Source of the DNA: Arcanobacterium haemolyticum
Lineage (GTDB): Bacteria > Actinomycetota > Actinomycetes > Actinomycetales > Actinomycetaceae
Assembly (NCBI GenBank): GCA_021532125.1
Contig: JADYUX010000004.1
Location: forward strand, 112,554 to 176,553
Reading direction: 5' to 3'
DNA: 64,000 bases
Under the pieces are notes generated by a model, which was not told the origin of the DNA, searched no databases, and saw only the letters and a program-made list of their open reading frames with translations. Numbering within the stretch: the first letter of the stretch is position 1; each line of letters begins with the position of its first letter. This document shows positions 1-7,722 of this stretch, in pieces. The position numbers and the translations under genes were made by a program.

Positions 1-953
1 TCTTTCTTGCAGTCTTCGGCCTTCTTGGGAACCCAGATGCGGCCGTCGTTTCGTAGCGATTCCGACATGAGGGTGAGCTTGGACTGGTAATCGCCGTGCT
101 GCGGGATGCACGTGGGGTGAATCTGGGTGTAGCAGGGGTTAGCGAAGTAGGCGCCCTTGCGGTGTGCACGCCAGATTGCGGAAGCGTTGCAGCCCATGGC
201 GTTCGTCGAGAGGAAGAAGACGTTGCCGTAGCCACCCGTTGCGAGGACGACAGCATCAGCGAGGTGCGTTTCGACTTCGCCGGTGACCATGTCGCGTGCG
301 ATGATGCCGCGTGCCTTGCCGTCCTTGACGATGAGTTCCATCATCTCGTGGCGCGAGTAGCAGGTGACGGTTCCTGCTGCGACCTGGCGCATGAGTGCCT
401 GGTATGCACCGATGAGGAGCTGCTGACCTGTTTGGCCGCGTGCGTAGAACGTGCGGGATACCTGGACGCCACCGAAGGAGCGGTTGTCGAGGTAGCCACC
501 GTATTCGCGGGCGAACGGTACACCTTGTGCCACGCACTGGTCGATGATGTTGGCGCTGACCTCTGCGAGGCGGTAGACGTTCGATTCGCGGGCGCGGAAG
601 TCGCCTCCCTTGATCGTGTCGTAGAAGAGGCGGAACGTCGAGTCGTTGTCGTTCTTGTAGTTCTTTGCAGCGTTGATGCCACCCTGTGCAGCGATTGAGT
701 GCGCACGGCGGGCGGAATCCTGGTAGTAGAAGGCTTTAACGTGGTAGCCCATTTCGCCGAGTGAGGCGGCTGCAGCACCACCGGCGAGGCCTGTTCCAAC
801 GACGATGATGGAGAGCTTGCGGCGATTGGCAGGATTGACGAGCCGCGCTTCGAACTTGCGCTTCTCCCATTTGCCTTCGAGGGGGCCGGCCGGTGCCTTA
901 GTATCGGCAATCGGCTCGCCCTGTGTGTACAGTCCTTTAATCAGTTCTGACAT
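1..953 (-). CDS. sdhA: succinate dehydrogenase/fumarate reductase flavoprotein subunit (partial, 3' end off window)
   Basis: Catalytic flavoprotein of respiratory complex II, oxidising succinate to fumarate on the cytoplasmic side of the membrane. 317 codons are visible from the ATG at 953; the rest lies beyond base 1. Residues about 49-60 form the dinucleotide fold (VVGTGLAGG), and AHSIAAQGG around residue 85 carries the histidine that binds FAD covalently in SdhA/FrdA. Further matches are [20 protein letters not shown] and [10 protein letters not shown]. It lies 9 bases after sdhC, so sdhC-sdhA (and presumably sdhB beyond the edge) form one operon, the order of type B SDH of Actinobacteria. 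Confidence 0.93.
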   Translation of the reverse strand, partial: MSELIKGLYTQGEPIADTKAPAGPLEGKWEKRKFEARLVNPANRRKLSIIVVGTGLAGGAAAASLGEMGYHVKAFYYQDSARRAHSIAAQGGINAAKNYKNDNDSTFRLFYDTIKGGDFRARESNVYRLAEVSANIIDQCVAQGVPFAREYGGYLDNRSFGGVQVSRTFYARGQTGQQLLIGAYQALMRQVAAGTVTCYSRHEMMELIVKDGKARGIIARDMVTGEVETHLADAVVLATGGYGNVFFLSTNAMGCNASAIWRAHRKGAYFANPCYTQIHPTCIPQHGDYQSKLTLMSESLRNDGRIWVPKKAEDCKK

Positions 954-962
954 CTTTGTTCC

Positions 963-1673
963 TTAGGAGATCCAGCCGACGAGAATCGCGGTAGGCGGAA
1001 GCATAAAGCCGATGAGCAGCGCGACGGCGCAGATCCATGCAATAACGTTGAATCCGATTTCGCGTTCGCGTGTTTCGAGGCCGAGGGTCGCCAGTGCCGA
1101 GAAAACTCCGTGGCGCACGTGCATAGCGAGCGCGCACATTGCGATGAAGTACACGAGCCAGACCCACCAGTTATCGGCGGAGAATCCGGCGATAACGCGA
1201 TCGTATGGTTCCATGCTCTTGTAGTCGCCGCCGACGTTAATCTTCAGCGCGGTGAACTGCAGAATGTGGAAGATGATGAAGGCGATGAGGATGATGCCAC
1301 CGTACTTCATCGTGCGCGAGGAGTACGTGAGCTGCTTCTTCGTACCGGAGGAGACCTTGTACTTGGAGCCACGGGCTGCCTTGGCGCGCTTCCAGAGCTT
1401 CGCTGCGCAGTAGATGTGGAGGAGGATTGCCACAAGTAGACCAATACGCATCAACCAGACGCCGCCCTTGTGCGGGAGGATCGGGTAGAGGAGATCTTCC
1501 TGGAGGAAGTGTGCGTAGTGGTTGAATGCTTCGGCCCCCATGAACATCTTGAGGTTGCCGTACATGTGGAAGAGGACAAAGAGGACAAAAATGAGGCCGG
1601 TGATCGCCATGGTCACCTTGAGTGCCACGGTCGTCTGCCAGCCACGCTTCAGAGATGAGGGTGAATTAGCCAC
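963..1673 (-). CDS. sdhC: succinate dehydrogenase cytochrome b subunit
   Basis: Membrane anchor of complex II, passing electrons from SdhAB to menaquinone. 236 residues with five hydrophobic helices (roughly 17-38, 70-92, 120-142, 165-187, 205-230) and histidines in or near helix ends (FHMYGN, NHYAHF, LLHIYC, FHILQF, MHVRHG), as expected for the dihaem type B family. The start is GTG at 1673. A -10-like TATAGC at 1682-1687 lies only 8 bases upstream, so the transcript is probably leaderless. sdhA follows after 9 bases. Confidence 0.9.
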   Translation of the reverse strand: MANSPSSLKRGWQTTVALKVTMAITGLIFVLFVLFHMYGNLKMFMGAEAFNHYAHFLQEDLLYPILPHKGGVWLMRIGLLVAILLHIYCAAKLWKRAKAARGSKYKVSSGTKKQLTYSSRTMKYGGIILIAFIIFHILQFTALKINVGGDYKSMEPYDRVIAGFSADNWWVWLVYFIAMCALAMHVRHGVFSALATLGLETREREIGFNVIAWICAVALLIGFMLPPTAILVGWIS

Positions 1674-1681
1674 GTACCGAT

Positions 1682-1687
1682 GCTATA
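1682..1687 (-). promoter_or_regulatory. -10 element of sdhCA promoter (leaderless)
   Basis: On the minus strand the hexamer is TATAGC (extended TATAGCAT), ending 8 bases before the GTG of sdhC. That spacing puts the transcription start at or within a base or two of the start codon. No clear -35 was found. Confidence 0.45.
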
Positions 1688-1712
1688 CGGACTACGTTCG
1701 TCCAGAGCGGGA

Positions 1713-1729
1713 TTGGCGAAATATGCCAA
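1713..1729. promoter_or_regulatory. inverted repeat, possible operator upstream of sdhC
   Basis: TTGGC-N7-GCCAA, a perfect 5-base dyad with A/T-rich centre, about 25 bases upstream of the sdhC -10 hexamer. Position and form suit a dimeric regulator, but no known factor can be named from sequence alone. Confidence 0.3.
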
Positions 1730-1861
1730 CGATATGTCACGTAATTAGCGCGGTGGTGGCGCTGGGATATTTTATTCCTGCGCCGTAGGTCCCATCGGCC
1801 CGACAGGGACTTGTAAGTTGGGCCACACTGCCGTGATCAGATACTTGCGGCTACACGTGTT

Positions 1862-2404
1862 TTATCGGGCTAGGTTCATGCGCATGACGCAGGCGTCGTC
1901 GTCGGAATAGTAGCGTTTGCGTTTCCCGATGGCCTCGAAGCCGTGGGAGATATAGAAGTTCTGGACGGGGATGTCGCGCGAGCGCACTTCGAGGAATACC
2001 TCGATTGCCCCCGTGTCCCAGGCTCGTGATATGAGGTCGCGAAGAAGAAGGGATCCTAGGCCAGTGCCGCGTGCGGTTTCGTCGGTCGAGATGGTGAGAA
2101 TTTCGGCTTGCTCCCCCGTTCCAAGGCCACCGAGAGCGTGTATGGGCGGGAAGGATGAGAGGCCTTGTTGAGCATCGACGTAAGCCAGGTACATGCTTTG
2201 TGGCCAGGTGAGTTCTTGCAGCCATACGGCGTGGGGCCACGCGTCGCGAGGGAAGGCACGTTTGTCGAAGGTTGCCGCAGTTCCTGCCCAGCCGGGCGTG
2301 GGGATGATGCGACGAAGCCCGCGCGTGCGCAGCGCCTCGTCCACGTCGTGTTCGGGAAGGTAGACGAGTCGCTGAGCGACGTCGATGGGTTCGGGCACGC
2401 TCAC
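1862..2404 (-). CDS. rimI: GNAT N-acetyltransferase, RimI-like
   Basis: Probable protein N-alpha-acetyltransferase (RimI acetylates ribosomal protein S18 in E. coli). 180 residues; the acetyl-CoA loop is seen in TDETARGTGLGSLLLRDL, and the typical RimI ending is EVRSRDIPVQNFYISHGFEA followed by a basic, tyrosine-containing tail. The GTG start at 2404 overlaps the tsaB stop (GTGA), showing translational coupling with tsaB. The first ~90 residues are longer than in E. coli RimI (about 148 residues). tsaD, often next to rimI in Actinobacteria, is not here: the gene ends the operon, facing 188 bases of intergenic DNA. Confidence 0.82.
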   Translation of the reverse strand: MSVPEPIDVAQRLVYLPEHDVDEALRTRGLRRIIPTPGWAGTAATFDKRAFPRDAWPHAVWLQELTWPQSMYLAYVDAQQGLSSFPPIHALGGLGTGEQAEILTISTDETARGTGLGSLLLRDLISRAWDTGAIEVFLEVRSRDIPVQNFYISHGFEAIGKRKRYYSDDDACVMRMNLAR

Positions 2405-3072
2405 GCCTGAGGCTGTTTGATGCCACCGTGGATATCGGGGCGGCGCAGGTACTGGGGCTCGGTCGACAGGTTGATATCTTCACCGGCTTCGCTCCTCGCC
2501 ATGTGTGAGAGCGCGAGATCGGCCATGACGAGCGGTTCACACATGGCCTTCGTTGCGCCGATCAGTTCCGGATAGAGCAGTGGATCTGGTGTGACGAGCA
2601 CGGCCGGAGCTGCTGCGGTCAATCCGGGAAGCGCCGAAGGAGCGATAATCGAGGGGCCGTCGAGAACCTCAACGTCGTCCGGGCCCATAGGGCGTGCCCG
2701 CAGGCAGAAGAGCTCTTTACGTCGTGCGTCGATGAGGGCCAAAACTTCATTCGCTCCGGTTCGTGCGCCGGCGAGGGCGACAACCTCGAGTGAGGACACA
2801 CCGATGACCGGGATACTCCATCCGCGGCCGAGAGCGCGAGCGGTCATGAGGCCGGCGCGCAGGCCGGTGAAAGCCGCTGGGCCAGTGCCGGCGACGATGA
2901 GGTCTGGGCGTTCAACCTTAGCGGTCTCGCACACTCGCTGAACCATCGGGATGAGTGTTTCGGCGTGGTGGCGTGAATCGGGCGAGACTTCGCGAGCTAA
3001 TTCGCGGTTTGCGTCGGAATCGACGATGCCGACAACGGAAAGCGTCGACGTGTCAATGGTCAAGATCTTCAT
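2401..3072 (-). CDS. tsaB: tRNA t6A biosynthesis protein TsaB
   Basis: Partner of TsaD in transferring threonylcarbamoyl to A37 of ANN-decoding tRNAs. The 223-residue protein starts at the ATG at 3072 (MKILTIDTSTLSV), which fits the ASKHA fold start of TsaB; a longer frame extends upstream but has no family similarity. Other family marks are DSRHHAETLIPMV and GTGPAAFTGLRAGLMTARAL. It is translationally coupled to rimI downstream and sits 55 bases after the unknown membrane protein gene. Confidence 0.92.
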   Translation of the reverse strand: MKILTIDTSTLSVVGIVDSDANRELAREVSPDSRHHAETLIPMVQRVCETAKVERPDLIVAGTGPAAFTGLRAGLMTARALGRGWSIPVIGVSSLEVVALAGARTGANEVLALIDARRKELFCLRARPMGPDDVEVLDGPSIIAPSALPGLTAAAPAVLVTPDPLLYPELIGATKAMCEPLVMADLALSHMARSEAGEDINLSTEPQYLRRPDIHGGIKQPQA

Positions 3073-3127
3073 GGTTATGCTCCTCGCGCATGCGGGTGGA
3101 TAGTCAACGATGGTATGGCTGGAGATG

Positions 3128-4126
3128 TCATTCTCGGGATGTGGGAGGTGACGAACTCGCGTGGGGCGTGCGGCTTGCGTCGCTGGGACGATCCCGCGAC
3201 GAGTCGTATTGTTTGTCCGGAAGCTGCTCTGTGCGCCTTGCGGGTCGCTCATACACGTGGACTTCTTCAGCGCCGCGCTTGAACCAACGATAGCCTTCAC
3301 GCTCGCCGGAGGCAGGTTCGTCGTCGTCCTCAACGGGGCCGTCCTCGTCGTATTCGTGGCGAATCCATACAACTATCGCAACGAGGATGAGTAGGCCCGC
3401 GAGGATGAGTGCTGCGAGGCGGACGATGTCACCTTCGGATGAGGAATCTGCAGTTTGAGGATCTGCGGCTTGCGGATCGGCTCCAGATTGAATGAGAGAT
3501 TCTCGGAGCGAGATGTATTGGTTGCGGCTGACAGTTCCAGCCAGGACGTTTTGGGCGTTCGGGTCGAGGGCTTCAACCGTGTCATCGGAGGAGAACCAGA
3601 ACCATGCGCCAAGTTCGTCGCTTGGGCCGATTTGGGGGTCGACGACGACTCTTCCACCGTTGCCATTGTCGACGAGTGCTTGGGCGAGGGTTTCCGAGTC
3701 GGTGAGGACATTGGTGAGGACCTGGCCATCGTCGAAAATGATGGCGAGGGTTCCCACGGGTGTGTCGTTAAGAAAGACGGGAGCCGCCCACAGGCGGTCG
3801 ACGACGATCATGTTCCGAACGTCGAGTTGGGGGATGTTCGTCGGTTCGCCGATGCGGAGGTTGTGCAAGTCTCTGTTCGGAATCTCGGGGAGATTAACCG
3901 AAGCGTTGGAACGTACAACGCTCAGTGCCGCGGTGGCAAACCATTGTTCGGCGCTACCTTCTGGTGAGGGCGGCGTTGTCGCCATCGGGACAACATGTCG
4001 TGGCGCAATCTGGGCAAGCGTGTTCGCAGGAACACTATTCGTCGCACTCGCATCCGAGGAGGGCACGACGAAACCCACCGTGGATGTTCCCACGATGAGA
4101 GTAGCTGCGAATATGCGACGAAGCAT
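3128..4126 (-). CDS. predicted type I membrane protein of unknown function
   Basis: 332 residues, no family recognised. An N-terminal signal peptide (about 1-29, MLRRIFAATLIVG then SDASA) is followed by ~200 extracellular residues, a single helix near 237-260 (AALILAGLLILVAIVVW), then a charged cytoplasmic tail with an acidic run and a Ser/Arg-rich end. The ectodomain contains TPVGTLAIIFDDGQVL and VVVDPQIGPSDELGAWFWF, suggesting a beta-rich fold. It lies 3 bases after tsaE and 55 before tsaB, in one transcription unit with t6A genes. Nothing in the sequence ties it to tRNA modification; it may be a clade-specific insertion into the operon. Confidence 0.75.
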   Translation of the reverse strand: MLRRIFAATLIVGTSTVGFVVPSSDASATNSVPANTLAQIAPRHVVPMATTPPSPEGSAEQWFATAALSVVRSNASVNLPEIPNRDLHNLRIGEPTNIPQLDVRNMIVVDRLWAAPVFLNDTPVGTLAIIFDDGQVLTNVLTDSETLAQALVDNGNGGRVVVDPQIGPSDELGAWFWFSSDDTVEALDPNAQNVLAGTVSRNQYISLRESLIQSGADPQAADPQTADSSSEGDIVRLAALILAGLLILVAIVVWIRHEYDEDGPVEDDDEPASGEREGYRWFKRGAEEVHVYERPARRTEQLPDKQYDSSRDRPSDASRTPHASSSPPTSRE

Positions 4127-4129
4127 TGC

Positions 4130-4705
4130 TCAGTAACGCGCGGCAATCTCGCGAATGATTTCAGCCGAGCGCTTGCCACTCGCAAGGAATCGGACCATTC
4201 GTGGGGCATCGGCAGGAAGATCCTCAATCGTATCTCCCTTGTGTGATCCTTCTGGGCGGATGATTTTGAGGGTGAGGCGATCGGAGGTGAGAACTTCTGC
4301 CTTTCCTTCGCCCCATTCGACGACCGTGGCAGATTCGTCTAGGGAGGCGTCTAAGTCGAGGGCATCGAGCTCTTCGAGAGAGGTGAGTCGGTAGGCATCG
4401 ACGTGGACGAGATCGGGTCCCTCCCCTTGTGCGCGATGGACAGCGGCGATCACGAAGGTCGGTGAGGAGACACGGCCGGAGACGTTCATGCCGCGCGCGA
4501 TGCCCTGGGTGAGGGTAGTTTTCCCGGCGCCGAGGGGACCATCGAGCATGATAAGGTCGCCGCCACGCACGAGCGAGCCAAGAACCTCTCCAAGGTGACG
4601 CATATCGTCGGCTTCTGGGATCTCCAACTCCAGGGTTGGTGTGGTGGCTTCCACTCGGTTCTCCTCTACCTCATTCAGCACATTCGGACATACACGGCGT
4701 ATCAC
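4130..4705 (-). CDS. tsaE: tRNA t6A biosynthesis ATPase TsaE
   Basis: ATPase that resets the TsaB-TsaD complex during t6A synthesis. 191 residues; Walker A is DGPLGAGKTTLTQG (near residue 56), followed by SSPTFVIAAVH, HVDAYRLTSLEEL and VVEWGEGK, all family signatures. The GTG at 4705 overlaps the alr stop (GTGA). The first ~25 residues precede the family core, so a start some codons further in is possible. Order alr-tsaE-unknown-tsaB-rimI indicates a single operon. Confidence 0.92.
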   Translation of the reverse strand: MIRRVCPNVLNEVEENRVEATTPTLELEIPEADDMRHLGEVLGSLVRGGDLIMLDGPLGAGKTTLTQGIARGMNVSGRVSSPTFVIAAVHRAQGEGPDLVHVDAYRLTSLEELDALDLDASLDESATVVEWGEGKAEVLTSDRLTLKIIRPEGSHKGDTIEDLPADAPRMVRFLASGKRSAEIIREIAARY

Positions 4706-5856
4706 GCAGCGCCGTTCATTCCACCGGTGCCATGATAGTAGCGCGGGACGCGCGACCCAAGGCGCGTGACGATTTCCCAGCCAATTGTGCCCACTGCCTC
4801 AGCCCAGTCGTCCGCAGTGGGCAGTCCGGCGGAGGCATCGCCGAAGAGCCAGGCGCGGTTACCGGATTCGGCCTGGGCGGGAAGTTCGACGACGAACTGG
4901 TCCATGCACACACGTCCAAGGATCTGTGTGCGTTCACCGTTGATGACGAGAGGCGCTTTGTTCGAGGCAGCGCGGTCGATACCATCCCCGTAGCCGAGTG
5001 GGACGACTCCAAGGTGGGCAGGAGCCGTTGTGGTCGCAGTATGTCCGTACGAGACTCCCGTGCCCTCGGGAACATCGCGGACAACGATAATATCGGCTGA
5101 CAACGTCATAGCCGCACGAAGGCCCAGCTCAGATGCCGTGGCGATCGCGGGATTAGGGGAAAGGCCATAGAGGACGATGCCGGGGCGCACCATATCGAAA
5201 CGCGAACGTGGGTGCCATAGAGCACCCGCGGAGGCTGCGAGATGGTGAAGTTCAATGTCGAGGCCGGCGTGAGCGGCATCGGTCCGAGCTTGCTCGAATC
5301 GACCAATTTGGATGTTCGTCGTATCGGCCTCGGGTTCGTCGGCGCGCGCAAGGTGGCTGAATAAGCCAACAACGCGGAGAAGGGAATCCTTCTCCAAGGC
5401 CCGGGCACGTCGGGCAGCCTCAGGAACGTCAGAGAGGTTGAAGCCGCCGCGTGCCATCCCGGTATCAACTTTGAGATGAACCCGGGCAGTGCGGCCAAGC
5501 TTTCGGGCAGCAGCCGCCAGGTCGTCGAGCGCCCAGAAGGCACCCACGGCAACGTCGATATCGTTCGTAATAGCTTCGTCGAGAGGCGCTCCAGGAGCAT
5601 AAATCCACGTGAGGATACGCGGCTTCGGGCCGATGAGACGGCGCAGGTGAAGCGCCTCACCGAGCTGAGCGACACCGAGGAAATCGGCGCCAGCGCGCAA
5701 TGCGGCTCGCGCCACGTGAAGAATACCGTGGCCGTACGCATCGGCCTTGACGATGGCCATAATTTTCTGACCATCAATGCCTGAACGGATCGTGGAGATG
5801 TTGTGCCCGACGGCATCCAGATCAATGTCGGCGCGAGCTGGATAATACGAATGCAT
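4702..5856 (-). CDS. alr: alanine racemase
   Basis: PLP enzyme converting L- to D-alanine for peptidoglycan. 384 residues: the PLP lysine is K37 in AIVKADAYGHG, and the second catalytic residue is the tyrosine of GVSYGHTA, followed by VVPLGYGDGIDR. CMDQFVVEL is another conserved block. Length and order match actinobacterial Alr. It is translationally coupled to tsaE downstream and follows nnr after 138 bases. Confidence 0.95.
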   Translation of the reverse strand: MHSYYPARADIDLDAVGHNISTIRSGIDGQKIMAIVKADAYGHGILHVARAALRAGADFLGVAQLGEALHLRRLIGPKPRILTWIYAPGAPLDEAITNDIDVAVGAFWALDDLAAAARKLGRTARVHLKVDTGMARGGFNLSDVPEAARRARALEKDSLLRVVGLFSHLARADEPEADTTNIQIGRFEQARTDAAHAGLDIELHHLAASAGALWHPRSRFDMVRPGIVLYGLSPNPAIATASELGLRAAMTLSADIIVVRDVPEGTGVSYGHTATTTAPAHLGVVPLGYGDGIDRAASNKAPLVINGERTQILGRVCMDQFVVELPAQAESGNRAWLFGDASAGLPTADDWAEAVGTIGWEIVTRLGSRVPRYYHGTGGMNGAA

Positions 5857-5994
5857 AAGGCGATTCTCCCACCAATGTGCACTCGACGTGTAAGAGGGTC
5901 ACGGTGGAGAAGCTCCCAGGTTCGTGGCGCCCCAGGTCAGCATGATCGACGACGCTCACGAGGCTTGCGTATCCAGCACCGAACGACGAGGCAT

Positions 5995-7563
5995 TCAGGA
6001 AACATCTTCAGAACGAAGGGCATGATATATAGCCGCTGGGATGTGGGCGACGATGTCGCTCGCCGTGATCGGGCGACCCGGAGCTGATCCCGAAGCACGT
6101 AAAGCCGCACGCCCATGCAGGTAGGTGGCAGCAGCGACCCACTGCGTAAGCTCACCCACCGTGAGTGCACGCCCCTCTTGTTCCGCTTGCGCCTGCGCAA
6201 TCGCGAGCGCCGCACCCGTGAGACCCGCAAGAACATCACCCGAGCCAGCAACGCCACGCCAACCCGGTGCACCGGCCTGAGTAAAAAGCGTGCCATCAGG
6301 GGCGCACACAGTATCGGAACTCCCTTTCAACAACACAATCGCACCAGTCAGCTCAGCAGCACGGCGGGCGGCATCTCTAGGAGCAGACTCAATCTCATCC
6401 CGCGACATCGGGCTCCCAAGAGCACGGAAAAGCGCAGCCAGCTCACCAGCATGAGGAGTGAGGACAGTTCGATCCGGGAGGCCACCACGCGCAGCCAGCA
6501 GAGTCGCGCCCGCATCCACCACAACAGGCACACCCGACTCGGCAACCAGACGCAGACGAGACTCGCATCTCGTGATGCTACCGCTCGGTATCCCCGAACC
6601 GAGTACCCAGCTTTGAACACGCCCCTCGCCCAGGACCACCTCTGGGTGCAACGGGAGAATAAGGTTGCCGATCTCGCGCGGACCGCCGTAGCGGACCATC
6701 CCCGGCCCAGCAGCAAGTGCAGAGCGAACGCTGAGAATTCCCGCACCCGGATATTCCATCGAGCCTGTATCGAGGCCGACGACACCACGAGTGTACTTGT
6801 GAGAATCAGGGCCAGGAACCGGCCACATGTCGGCAACATCTGCATCAGTGAGGCTCGCGAGCGCAGGGCGAGGCGGAAGGAATGCTTCGAGGCCAAGAGG
6901 CACGTCGACGAGCCGGCCCACATACCGGCGGGCAGGGTCAAGAAGCAGCCCGGGCTTGAACGCACCCATCGTCACAGTAATGTCGGCCTCGAACACCGGG
7001 CCGGAACACGCGCCATCGTCCACACCAATACCGGATGGGACGTCAAGCGCAACGCTCACAGGCTCGACAGCTCGAGCGGCGCGCACCTCAAAAAGAGCAG
7101 AAAGGAGCTGCGCCACCTGCGATCGGACAGGAAGGCGGGCGCCGATCCCAAGGATGCCGTCGATCCACACATCGGCCTCACGAGCACACGCACACACATC
7201 CTCGCTGACCCCCTGCGAGCCGGCCTCTTCCGGATCGGCGCCCGACTGCGCATGCATGAACTGCACGCCAGCGGCGCGGGCGGCAGCCTCCGCCTCCTTG
7301 TGGCACGGGCCGAGAAGCGCGGCGGTCACCGCAAGTGAACGCCGCGCCAACCCCGCTGCCGCATACAACGCGTCTGCGCCATTATTGCCGCTGCCCACGA
7401 GCACTAGCACACGAGTGCCTGGGATACGCCGCCCGCGCCGCCGCAGTTCGCGAAGCACCTCACTCGCCGCCGCCCCCGCCGCCTGCAGCATGAGCGGCTC
7501 ACCCGCCGCCAACAATGGCTGCTCTGCCGCGCGCACCTGCGCGGCCGTATACGCACGCAACAT
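5995..7563 (-). CDS. nnr: bifunctional NAD(P)H-hydrate epimerase / ADP-dependent NAD(P)H-hydrate dehydratase
   Basis: Metabolite-repair enzyme restoring damaged NAD(P)HX. The ATG at 7563 (MLRAYTAAQVRAAEQ) is chosen because family members begin this way; the frame extends 7 codons upstream. N-terminal epimerase domain (about 1-215) with VGSGNNGADALYAA and DVPSGIGVDDG; C-terminal dehydratase domain (about 225-522) with LTPHAGELAAL, LLKGSSDTV and GSGDVLAGLTGA, a ribokinase-like ATP/ADP site. The fused architecture is normal in bacteria. It lies between glmS and alr on the same strand. The gene is strongly GC-rich with long spurious antisense frames. Confidence 0.92.
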   Translation of the reverse strand: MLRAYTAAQVRAAEQPLLAAGEPLMLQAAGAAASEVLRELRRRGRRIPGTRVLVLVGSGNNGADALYAAAGLARRSLAVTAALLGPCHKEAEAAARAAGVQFMHAQSGADPEEAGSQGVSEDVCACAREADVWIDGILGIGARLPVRSQVAQLLSALFEVRAARAVEPVSVALDVPSGIGVDDGACSGPVFEADITVTMGAFKPGLLLDPARRYVGRLVDVPLGLEAFLPPRPALASLTDADVADMWPVPGPDSHKYTRGVVGLDTGSMEYPGAGILSVRSALAAGPGMVRYGGPREIGNLILPLHPEVVLGEGRVQSWVLGSGIPSGSITRCESRLRLVAESGVPVVVDAGATLLAARGGLPDRTVLTPHAGELAALFRALGSPMSRDEIESAPRDAARRAAELTGAIVLLKGSSDTVCAPDGTLFTQAGAPGWRGVAGSGDVLAGLTGAALAIAQAQAEQEGRALTVGELTQWVAAATYLHGRAALRASGSAPGRPITASDIVAHIPAAIYHALRSEDVS

Positions 7564-7722
7564 GATGATCCCTCCCGCACACACAGGTGATGCCCTGGTC
7601 TACGCATATCCAGCCTAAACCAGGGCACCCACTTCTCCCCGCGGCAACCAAATGATGCCGCGCCTCTCATCGAGCACGCATCATCCGTAGCAGCCCACGA
7701 GATTCGTCGTACTGTCGCCTCG

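Noticed and set aside
2401..3372. long form of TsaB starting at 3372
   Set aside because: Extra 100 residues overlap the unknown membrane protein gene; family start is at 3072.
6115..7338. 407-residue plus-strand frame antisense to nnr
   Set aside because: Arg/His/Thr-rich composition, no ribosome site; produced by the GC-rich reading of nnr on the other strand.
7564..7722. possible structured leader or terminator after glmS/nnr
   Set aside because: No stem of useful length found; only GC-rich spacer.
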